A model generated the notes under the pieces. That model ran no database searches. It was given only the letters and a program-made list of their open reading frames with translations, and was not told the origin of the DNA. A DNA stretch of 6,166 nucleotides from Bacteroidaceae bacterium (GTDB lineage: Bacteria > Bacteroidota > Bacteroidia > Bacteroidales > Bacteroidaceae): positions 1 to 6,166 of the forward strand of contig JAEDIG010000140.1 in the NCBI GenBank assembly GCA_016292545.1. The letters are read 5' to 3'. This document shows positions 1-5,941 of the stretch, one piece after another (the first letter of the stretch is position 1; each line of letters opens with the position of its first letter). The translations under genes and the position numbers were made by a program.

Positions 1-477
1 GTAGATGGGCGAGGAGGCCACGTTGTTGAGCATCCATTTGCCGAAGCGTGAGGTGCTGTTTACATATTTATTATATACGGCCAGTCGGGGCATGATGGGC
101 CATCGGGCACTGCTGCTTCCCATCAGCGAACCGTTGGGTGCATAGGAAAGTACGCCCTCCACCTCCTCTTTTGCCTGCGCGTATGCCTGTGCGTCCAGCG
201 GATTGGCCTTGAACAGGGAGTCGCGTTGTTTGCTCGCTCTTTCCGCCAGAGCTGCTGCGCGTCCTGTGAGCAGGTCTTCCACCGAGGTGTAGGCATCTGC
301 CAGGGCTACGATGACACCCGTGCTGTCGGTCTGCTTTCGCTTGTCCTGCTTATACGGACGGTCGTATGCCACGTCGCGTATGCCCGTGTAGAAGAGTTCG
401 TCTTCCGGGATATGGCTCAGCGTGGAGCATGCGCCCAGCAGCAGGGCAGAGGATAGAAGGATTGTGGCCTTTTTCAT
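1..477 (-). CDS. tamL: TamL, outer-membrane lipoprotein of the BamA/TamA family (N-terminal part, runs off the window)
   Basis: The first 159 codons are open from the ATG at 477 to the window edge; the rest of the gene, expected to hold POTRA domains and a 16-strand beta-barrel, lies outside. Residues 1-17 form a lipoprotein signal: MKK, a hydrophobic stretch, then the lipobox LGAC with Cys17 as the lipidated residue. Near residues 110-123 the protein reads SYAPNGSLMGSSS, followed by a GKWMLNN stretch, which resembles the N-terminal region of Bacteroidota BamA/TamA-like lipoproteins as I remember them. Family members insert or remodel outer-membrane proteins or lipids together with TamB. The start lies 10 bases after the tamB stop, with no terminator or promoter between, so the two genes are almost certainly cotranscribed. 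The ATG has no clear Shine-Dalgarno site, as is usual in this phylum. Family assignment is fairly secure; the exact substrate is unknown. Confidence 0.85.
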   Translation of the reverse strand, partial: MKKATILLSSALLLGACSTLSHIPEDELFYTGIRDVAYDRPYKQDKRKQTDSTGVIVALADAYTSVEDLLTGRAAALAERASKQRDSLFKANPLDAQAYAQAKEEVEGVLSYAPNGSLMGSSSARWPIMPRLAVYNKYVNSTSRFGKWMLNNVASSPIY

Positions 478-487
478 CGTCGTGGTG

Positions 488-3400
488 TTATTGTTTCTTT
501 TTGCGGAATATGAACAGGTCGCCCAGCTTGGTGCTCTTTCTGCGGAACACCGCACCGGCCCCCATCTCGATGAGCTCGCCCTCCAGGAGCGATTCGTAGT
601 TCTTGTCGTAATACAGTTTCACGTAGCGTGTGGCGGTGTTGTCGAGCCGGTATTCCAGCGACACATTGTCGATGATTGTCTGTCCGTTGTTTACGGCATT
701 TTCGCCCGAGCTCACCTTGCCGCCTACAATCACACGCAGACGGTTTCCCCAGAACCGCTTGGCAAAGCTGAAGTTGTAGTCGGTTTGGGTGGCACCCGCC
801 TGGTCGGTGGTGTTCTCTATGCCGAATTTCAGGTCGATGGTGTTGAGCGCCTTTCCGGCGATGGCACTCACCTGGCTCTGCAGGTAGTTGTAGAGGGCGT
901 TGGTGGATGACACACCGCTCGACTTGTAGTTGTCGGTGAGGAACAGGCCAGTGGCCAGCATCGTCACGGCCACACGGCCTTTCTGCTCCGTGCTCATGGA
1001 AGCCAGTTCGTTCTGCACGCTCATGTCCTCGGGCGCATCCAGTGTGAATTCCAGACCCATGTTGCGCAGGGTCTGGCTCAGACTGATGCCCACGTCGAAG
1101 GCCACGGACCGTGGCACATTGCCTTCGGTCACGGTGCTCTTTACGCGCTCGGTGGCAGCCACTTTCAGCTTGGGGTTGAAGATGTCGCCCTGAAATTCCA
1201 CGTAGCTTCCGCTAATCAGGTTGAAATGTTTGCTCACCAGTTCCATGATGGAATAGTTCATGTCGCCTCCCAGAATGGTGTAGCGCCCGAACAGCTGCAT
1301 GTCGCTCTGGTCGTTGTAGGAGAAGGTGAGTTCGCCCCCGCCCTCCAGGTTCACATAGTCCTTTCCGTCGTCGCTCAGCAGGCAGTGGATCTGGGCGGCC
1401 TGCTCTATGTTCACGATAAACGTCATGTCTATCTTTTGTGCCTGCTCCTCCTTGTGGCTCTCCACGTCGAGCGTGTCGGAGAAGTCCACAAATTCCACCA
1501 GTCCGTCGAGCTGGTCCTCTGCGCTGATGGGGCTGTCCTTGAGCACGTAGGTGATGTCCGTGTTGCCCAACACGTTCAGCCTTCCTCGCATCCTCAGGTT
1601 GTCGAGTGCCCCCTTCATGCTGGCGTTCACATCCACGTACACCTTGCCGTAGGCTTGTGCCGTCCGTGTCTTTGGTGCGTTGATGAGCTGGTAGCCTGTG
1701 GCAGCCAGGGCCAGGTCGAGCCGGATGTTGTTCCAGTCCTGCAGGTTGATGGTGCCGTCCATCACCATGGGATTGCTGCTGATGGCGTATGCGTCTATGC
1801 GGTCCAGGTTGATGATGCTGTGGGTGATGCGGATGGTGTCGTCCGCCACACGCAGATTCACGTTGTAGGGGTCAGAGATGATATGGAGCGAGTCGGTGGC
1901 CAGATAGCCCTCCAGCATGGGGCTGTCGGCTCTTCCCTTCACTTCCAGCCATCCGTCGGCATAGCCGGCCAGGCGGGCCATGTTGTCGGGGATGAAGGCG
2001 TTGGCCGTGCGCATGGGCATGCGGTGGAGCTCGGCTGTGGCGTTGATGCTGTCGCCGTCCTCGTGTTTCACGTATTGCCCGCTCAGGAACATCACCTCCT
2101 GCTCGTTGTGGCTCACGATGCCGTCGATGTAGTGTGTGCCGTCGTGGTTGGGCAGGTACACCATGTTCAGCCCCACATCGCCCAGCGGATTGTGGTTATA
2201 CTGCATGCCCTTCACCTGCATGTCGGTGCTCAGGGTGAAGGTGCTGTCGGTCTGCAGATAGTGGACATCGCCTTGCAGCAGTCCCTGTATGCTGGGCATA
2301 TAGGGCATCACCATCGACAGTTCGCCCAGGTTCAGACGGTTGATGTTGAGCGACAGGTCCTGCTTGGCCTCCTCGTTGGGGATGGAGTAGAACTTTATGC
2401 CCGTTCCGTCGTCGGCCAGCAGGTCAACCAGGGCCTCCAGCCTTCCGTCGCGAGTGATTTCCACAAAGTTGTCGGGGTTGAGTGTGAAACGCCGGTAGGC
2501 GATGATGGGGTTGAGCGGTTTCATCATCATTCTCACACCCTCTTCGGTCACATCTATCTTCATCCCCACGTCTACGCCCTTCCTCCGTTGTGCATCCAGG
2601 TAGTCGAGGCCCGTTTCCATGCCTGTGGGTGTGATGTTGGCAAACCAGTTCGACTCGAATACGGCCGTCTTGTTGCGCGGGTTGTTGCGCACCTTTCCCC
2701 GCAGGTTTATGCCCGCAGTGTCCTGCTCCATCTGCCACCACACGGTGTCGATGCGCAGGCCTCCGGTAAGGATGGAATGCAGATGGCCCTGACCTTGGAG
2801 GCCCACGTCCGGATCGGCATCCAGGTCGAAGGACAGTTCGTTGTAGCTGAATCCCGTGGCATGCCTCAGCATGTTCTGCACAGGATTGTCCTTTCCGCTG
2901 AATATGTGGCATTCCACACGGGGCAGCATCCTGCGCAGGGTGTCTTGGTTGATATAGAATTCTTCTTTCTGTCGGATGGCCTCCCGCTTCACGGCTTCTG
3001 CCTTTTTCAGGATGCTCTTGTAGCCCTCGGGTGCACATGCCATCAGCCTCAGGTCGCCGGCCGTGGCTTTGGCAAATATTGAATCAGGATGGAGCAGCAC
3101 CTTGAGCGAGAGGTCCAGCGGATGGTAGATGCTGTCCTTTGTGACCATCTCCATGGCCTGGATGCGCCCATCCATCTCGTGGCGTTCCTTGAAGTCGGTG
3201 CTGCCGTCCACGTGCATCACCATGCTGGCCGAGAGCGTGTCCTTGGACAGCTGGAGTGCATACAGGTCGATGTGGTTGAGGTTGAGGCTGAAATCGGCTA
3301 TTCCATGCCTGTGGCTCAGGTCTGCCTCCATGCAGGAGTGGGCTTTGAGCAGGGTGTTGTCGCTGTGCAGGTCCAGCACTCCTCTGCCTTTCAGCAGGGT

Positions 3401-5044
3401 GGCCTTCATCCCCATATCTCCCAGGTCGTGATGGCGGAACTGCAGGCGGTCCACATTCAGTTGTGCCCGCAGTCTTGTGGCTTTGGATAGCAGGTCGGTG
3501 CCCTTTCCGCTTAGGGTGGCATGTGCATCGGCCAGATAGATGGAGTCGTGGGGCAGGAATGCATGCACGTTCATGTTCATCATGTCCATGCGGGCCTTGT
3601 AGGCCATCTGTGTCGCGTTCAGGTTGGCCAGCAGGTGGATGCGTCCCTTGGCGGCCTGCAGCAGGGCGTCGGCGGAATAATTGTCGCGGGCCTTTTCCAC
3701 CCAGGCCGACAAATGCATGGGCGGGAACCGCAGACCTTCCACTCCTGCCATCTTTTCCAGAAACCGCAGGTCGCGGGTGTATATGTCGCATTCCAGCCTT
3801 CCGCTGCTTCCCTTGGGGTCATACAGGTGGTGCATGCTTCCGTTGATGCGTGACTCCAGCGTTTGGGGAATCATCAGGTAGCATCGGCTCAGCTGCAGCG
3901 TGTCGATGTTTCCCGTGGCGCGCAGGTTGGCATGGATGGGCTTGGCCGGAAGGGCTTCGGCCGTGCCTTCGGGCATCATGCTGCCTGCCAGGAAGCCCAC
4001 GTCTTCCCGTCCGATGAGTGCCTGCACCATCATCTCCATCCTTTGGCTCCTGCCTTTCTGCAGCGCATCGAAATTCAGGTCGGCCATGCCTGTCACAGAC
4101 GAGTAGGGGGTCTTCAGTATCAGGTCGTCCACACGGAGGCGGGTGGTGTCCATCTTCATGGTGGCGGCCATGCGCTGCACCGTGAAGCCGCTCTTCTCTT
4201 TCAGTCTCCTGAGCAGGCAGCTCACCTTCAGGGAGCCGTCGGCCAGCCGGTATTCGGCATCCTTCACACACAGGCGCACATCGTCCAGTGCCAGATGGTT
4301 GAAGTCCATTCCTCCTGTGGCGGGGAGGGCTGTGGTGATGTCGTAACGGATTGAATCAGCATTCAGGCTCACATGTTTTGCTCCATATTCTCCGGCTTCC
4401 AGATCGGCTTTTCCTGCGTGCAGTCTGAGGTCTCTGATGCCCATGTCCATACGGGTGGTGTCGCCGGGCAGAGACAGTGTGAGCTTTGTTTGCTGGATGT
4501 CGCCCTTTTGCAGCCTGATGCACCAGGGCAGGGGAGCACTCTCTGTGGTGTCGGCCTGTGCCGTGTCGCCCAGAGCGATGTCTACCATGCTCTCCTTCAG
4601 CAGCAGCTTGCCGATGTCTATCATGTGCTGGTTCAGGTCAACAGCTTTGGTTTGCAGGGCCAGCCGGCCGATGCGTGCCTTCACGCGCACGTCTTCAATC
4701 ATACTGTGGGTGTCTATCATGCCTTGCTTCAGCACGATTCCGTCCACATTCCCTTTCAGCTGCCACACGTGCGACAAGTCCAGGTCAACGATGCAGCTCT
4801 CCAGTGTGGCTATCTGCAGGCTGTCCTGCCTGATGCTGAGGTGTTGCAGGTTAATGTCGAGCGGGAAGGTGATTCGTATGGATTCCATCCGTATGTCCAT
4901 CCCGGTTTGCTGGCGCAGGATAGAAGTGGCTTGCTCCACAGCCCAGCGTTGGATGGGGGGCACATACAGCAGTGCAGCAGCTGCCGCCACAAGGAATAGG
5001 GGCGTCAGTATCAGCCATATAGTCCATTTGATCACTCTTTTCAT
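488..5044 (-). CDS. tamB: TamB, translocation and assembly module / AsmA-like inter-membrane bridge protein
   Basis: This 1518-residue protein matches the TamB (DUF490) architecture. A short basic N-terminus (MKR) is followed by one membrane segment at about residues 9-29, which anchors it in the inner membrane with the rest in the periplasm. The body is a very long run of short amphipathic beta-strands, as expected for the hydrophobic-groove fold of TamB/AsmA/VPS13-like proteins. The DUF490 region fills roughly the last 400 residues; its clearest landmarks are GGGELTF near residue 1235 and GSYVEFQG near 1278, followed by FNPKLKVAA. A charged helix (about residues 673-696, KKAEAVKREAIRQKEE) interrupts the strands. 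TamB family members partner with TamA/TamL at the outer membrane and act in outer-membrane protein assembly or phospholipid transport; tamL follows directly. The start is the ATG at 5044, which opens the signal-anchor and lies about 25 bases below a promoter-like element. Length is close to that usual in Bacteroidales. Substrate here is inferred only. Confidence 0.93.
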   Translation of the reverse strand: MKRVIKWTIWLILTPLFLVAAAAALLYVPPIQRWAVEQATSILRQQTGMDIRMESIRITFPLDINLQHLSIRQDSLQIATLESCIVDLDLSHVWQLKGNVDGIVLKQGMIDTHSMIEDVRVKARIGRLALQTKAVDLNQHMIDIGKLLLKESMVDIALGDTAQADTTESAPLPWCIRLQKGDIQQTKLTLSLPGDTTRMDMGIRDLRLHAGKADLEAGEYGAKHVSLNADSIRYDITTALPATGGMDFNHLALDDVRLCVKDAEYRLADGSLKVSCLLRRLKEKSGFTVQRMAATMKMDTTRLRVDDLILKTPYSSVTGMADLNFDALQKGRSQRMEMMVQALIGREDVGFLAGSMMPEGTAEALPAKPIHANLRATGNIDTLQLSRCYLMIPQTLESRINGSMHHLYDPKGSSGRLECDIYTRDLRFLEKMAGVEGLRFPPMHLSAWVEKARDNYSADALLQAAKGRIHLLANLNATQMAYKARMDMMNMNVHAFLPHDSIYLADAHATLSGKGTDLLSKATRLRAQLNVDRLQFRHHDLGDMGMKATLLKGRGVLDLHSDNTLLKAHSCMEADLSHRHGIADFSLNLNHIDLYALQLSKDTLSASMVMHVDGSTDFKERHEMDGRIQAMEMVTKDSIYHPLDLSLKVLLHPDSIFAKATAGDLRLMACAPEGYKSILKKAEAVKREAIRQKEEFYINQDTLRRMLPRVECHIFSGKDNPVQNMLRHATGFSYNELSFDLDADPDVGLQGQGHLHSILTGGLRIDTVWWQMEQDTAGINLRGKVRNNPRNKTAVFESNWFANITPTGMETGLDYLDAQRRKGVDVGMKIDVTEEGVRMMMKPLNPIIAYRRFTLNPDNFVEITRDGRLEALVDLLADDGTGIKFYSIPNEEAKQDLSLNINRLNLGELSMVMPYMPSIQGLLQGDVHYLQTDSTFTLSTDMQVKGMQYNHNPLGDVGLNMVYLPNHDGTHYIDGIVSHNEQEVMFLSGQYVKHEDGDSINATAELHRMPMRTANAFIPDNMARLAGYADGWLEVKGRADSPMLEGYLATDSLHIISDPYNVNLRVADDTIRITHSIINLDRIDAYAISSNPMVMDGTINLQDWNNIRLDLALAATGYQLINAPKTRTAQAYGKVYVDVNASMKGALDNLRMRGRLNVLGNTDITYVLKDSPISAEDQLDGLVEFVDFSDTLDVESHKEEQAQKIDMTFIVNIEQAAQIHCLLSDDGKDYVNLEGGGELTFSYNDQSDMQLFGRYTILGGDMNYSIMELVSKHFNLISGSYVEFQGDIFNPKLKVAATERVKSTVTEGNVPRSVAFDVGISLSQTLRNMGLEFTLDAPEDMSVQNELASMSTEQKGRVAVTMLATGLFLTDNYKSSGVSSTNALYNYLQSQVSAIAGKALNTIDLKFGIENTTDQAGATQTDYNFSFAKRFWGNRLRVIVGGKVSSGENAVNNGQTIIDNVSLEYRLDNTATRYVKLYYDKNYESLLEGELIEMGAGAVFRRKSTKLGDLFIFRKKKQ

Positions 5045-5069
5045 GCGCTACTCATTTTGTTTTCATACG

Positions 5070-5077
5070 CAAAGTTA
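5070..5077 (-). promoter_or_regulatory. Probable tamB-tamL promoter, -7 element
   Basis: On the minus strand the bases read TAACTTTG, a full match to the Bacteroidota -7 consensus TAnnTTTG. It would start transcription near 5063, leaving a leader of about 20 bases before the tamB ATG at 5044. No good TTTG -33 element lies at the usual distance; the nearest TTG (5094-5092) is only 14 bases away. Position and match to the -7 consensus support it, the missing -33 weakens it. Confidence 0.55.
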
Positions 5078-5303
5078 GACATTTCTCCCGACAATTATGT
5101 CCATTTCCTCAGATATTTCTCTTTTAGGGGCTCTCTTTAATGATTATTAAGGCGTAGGCGGAATCCGGCATTCTTCTTTTTACCTCCGTTAACCGTTAAC
5201 CTGCATACCCGTTCTTCTTACCCCATTTTCTCCTTTTTTTTCTGGTGTTTATTGATATAGGTCAAGAAAACCATGTGTTTGAATGAATTTCTCTGGCAGA
5301 TGC
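5078..5303. other. Intergenic stretch with no recognised gene
   Basis: This AT-rich gap lies between the divergent promoters. No reading frame in it looks like a protein and no RNA family was recognised. It contains the duplicated GTTAAC site listed separately, a weak inverted repeat TTAAT-GATT-ATTAA at 5137-5150, and several pyrimidine-rich runs on the plus strand. Any role is likely to be regulatory spacing. Confidence 0.5.
5188..5200. repeat. Duplicated palindromic hexamer GTTAAC-C-GTTAAC
   Basis: Two copies of the self-complementary hexamer GTTAAC are separated by one base, forming a 13-base perfect palindrome around the central C. It lies about 110 bases upstream of the tamB -7 element and about 105 bases upstream of the first plus-strand promoter. 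The symmetry is what a dimeric DNA-binding protein could use, but no regulator is known for it here and chance cannot be excluded. Confidence 0.35.
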
Positions 5304-5333
5304 TTGGTATGTTGGGAAAAAGCAGTAATTTTG
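5304..5333 (+). promoter_or_regulatory. Bacteroidota-type promoter (TTG, 19 bases, TAATTTTG)
   Basis: The -7 element TAATTTTG at 5326-5333 matches TAnnTTTG exactly, and TTG at 5304-5306 sits 19 bases upstream, close to the usual spacing for TTTG. Transcription would begin near 5340. The 11 bases TAATTTTGCAT recur exactly at the second promoter (5599-5609). No gene of normal size follows; the next feature is a strong terminator hairpin at 5385, so this promoter may make a short RNA or an attenuated leader. Confidence 0.6.
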
Positions 5334-5339
5334 CATCGT

Positions 5340-5415
5340 GTTTTTCATGGTATTAGATTTTTTAAGGTTTAACAAGAAAAGATTGGTTGTCGGGATGACA
5401 ACCTTCTTTTTTTTT
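5340..5415 (+). ncRNA. Candidate short transcript of about 75 nucleotides (or terminated leader)
   Basis: The segment is bounded by a good promoter (5304-5333) and a hairpin with a nine-T tract (5385-5415). That arrangement is what a small RNA gene, or the leader of an attenuated transcript, looks like. The 5' end is estimated from the -7 element. An alternative reading is a small gene: an ATG at 5347 opens a 34-codon frame ending at 5451 whose product has a basic stretch (RFNKKR), a hydrophobic core (LVVGMTTFFFF) and then NPAVGED, like a signal peptide or a tiny membrane protein. That frame runs through the terminator, so both cannot easily be true. No RNA family was recognised. Confidence 0.3.
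5385..5415 (+). terminator. Strong intrinsic terminator hairpin
   Basis: GGTTGTC (5385-5391), a five-base loop GGGAT and GACAACC (5397-5403) form a perfect 7-bp stem, followed by TTC and nine Ts (5407-5415). An A-rich stretch just upstream (AAGAAAAGA) could pair with the T-rich side and lengthen the stem. It points to the plus strand and lies only about 50 bases beyond the promoter at 5304-5333. Confidence 0.75.
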
Positions 5416-5432
5416 ATGCTGCATCTGAACCC

Positions 5433-5524
5433 GGCCGTAGGTGAGGACTAATGCCGGTCCTCAGTGAAGACAGGCCATGGTCATCAGTGAAGACTGGATT
5501 CGGGCCTAAGCGGAGCCTCAAGAA
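5433..5524. repeat. Four degenerate 23-base tandem repeats
   Basis: Units begin at 5433, 5456, 5479 and 5502, each exactly 23 bases apart. The two central units are nearly identical over 18 bases: GGTCCTCAGTGAAGACAGG at 5456 and GGTCATCAGTGAAGACTGG at 5479. The outer units are weaker, with about 11 and 10 of 16 core bases matching. Each central core, GTC(C/A)TCAGTGAAGAC, is itself an imperfect hairpin with an AGT loop. A period of 23 is not a multiple of three, so the array is not a coding repeat. It lies between the terminator at 5385 and the promoter at 5575. Function unknown. Confidence 0.6.
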
Positions 5525-5574
5525 CTGGTATGTCTGGCATGTCGTGTAATTATTGCTGAAAAAACGCACAAACT

Positions 5575-5606
5575 TTTGGATATATCCGGGAATTGACATA
5601 ATTTTG
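5575..5606 (+). promoter_or_regulatory. Promoter of the small winged-helix gene
   Basis: TTTG at 5575-5578, a 20-base spacer and TAATTTTG at 5599-5606 match both Bacteroidota promoter elements perfectly. Transcription should start near 5613, giving an AT-rich leader of about 45 bases before the ATG at 5657. The leader has no Shine-Dalgarno site near the start, which fits AT-rich Bacteroidota translation signals. Confidence 0.8.
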
Positions 5607-5656
5607 CATGAAAAGAGGACAAAAGTCAATTATAAACCCATTAAACAATTATCATT

Positions 5657-5836
5657 ATGGAAACAAAAGAAAAAGTATTGGCAACAATGAAGGAGGCAGG
5701 CCAGCCGCTGAACGCTGGCAAGATTGCAGAACTGAGCGGCTTGGACCGCAAGGAAGTGGACAAGGCCATGAAGCAGTTGAAGGAAGAGGGTGCCATCGTC
5801 TCTCCCGTGCGCTGCAAGTGGGCACCTGCCGAATAA
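5657..5836 (+). CDS. Small winged helix-turn-helix protein (59 residues)
   Basis: The 59-residue product looks like a stand-alone winged helix: helix 1 about residues 4-14 (KEKVLATMKEA), helix 2 about 20-28 (AGKIAELSG), the likely recognition helix about 30-44 (DRKEVDKAMKQLKEEG), and a short wing about 46-57 (IVSPVRCKWAP). The pattern PLNAGKIAELSGLDRKEV is typical of MarR/ArsR-like winged helices and of a small protein I recall as widespread in Bacteroidales, often annotated only as a helix-turn-helix or transcriptional regulator. No ligand or dimerisation domain is present, so it may bind DNA as a simple dimer, act as an adaptor, or not regulate at all. The ATG at 5657 is chosen because it opens this fold and follows a clear promoter and leader. 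It stands as a single-gene unit, converging on rpsP with a shared terminator. Target genes cannot be told from the sequence. Confidence 0.85.
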   Translation: METKEKVLATMKEAGQPLNAGKIAELSGLDRKEVDKAMKQLKEEGAIVSPVRCKWAPAE

Positions 5837-5861
5837 TCCCGACAACACTAAAACAAAAAGA

Positions 5862-5886
5862 AGGCCTCACCGTCACGGTGAAGCCT
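5862..5886. terminator. Bidirectional terminator between the winged-helix gene and rpsP
   Basis: AGGCCTCACCGT and ACGGTGAAGCCT form an inverted repeat with one C-A mismatch; the stem closes on a small GTCAC loop. On the plus strand it is followed by the T-rich bases 5887-5907. On the minus strand the A-rich bases upstream (AAAACAAAAAGA, about 5850-5861) supply the T-tract. Its place between two converging genes fits termination of both. Confidence 0.8.
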
Positions 5887-5941
5887 ATCTTGTTGTTGTT
5901 TGTTTGGAAAAAGTCTAATTGAAATATGGTTTGTGATTGAT

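Noticed and set aside
1226..3082. A 618-codon open frame on the plus strand, antisense to tamB
   Set aside because: Its product is dominated by His, Val, Gln and Gly with no domain or signal. It mirrors the codon use of tamB, whose TamB features are clear, and no promoter precedes it.
2424..4271. Several minus-strand open frames of 150-235 codons inside tamB
   Set aside because: They are out-of-frame shadows of tamB, rich in Pro, Arg, Gly and His, and no family was recognised.
5123..5171. A 15-codon minus-strand frame preceded by a GGAGG-like site
   Set aside because: It is very short, the spacing to the GGAGG is long, and Shine-Dalgarno sites are not a reliable signal in Bacteroidota.
5433..5524. 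The 23-base repeat array as a CRISPR
   Set aside because: Repeat cores are degenerate and the bases between them number only about 4-8, far too few for spacers; no cas gene is in the window.
5414..5629. A 71-codon minus-strand frame across the repeat array
   Set aside because: It overlaps the plus-strand promoter and the 23-base repeats, which do not keep a reading frame. The product has no recognisable fold and no promoter was seen.
5608..5922. A 104-codon plus-strand frame overlapping the winged-helix gene in another frame
   Set aside because: Its ATG falls at or before the expected transcript start, its product is unlike any family I know, and it runs through the terminator at 5862-5886.
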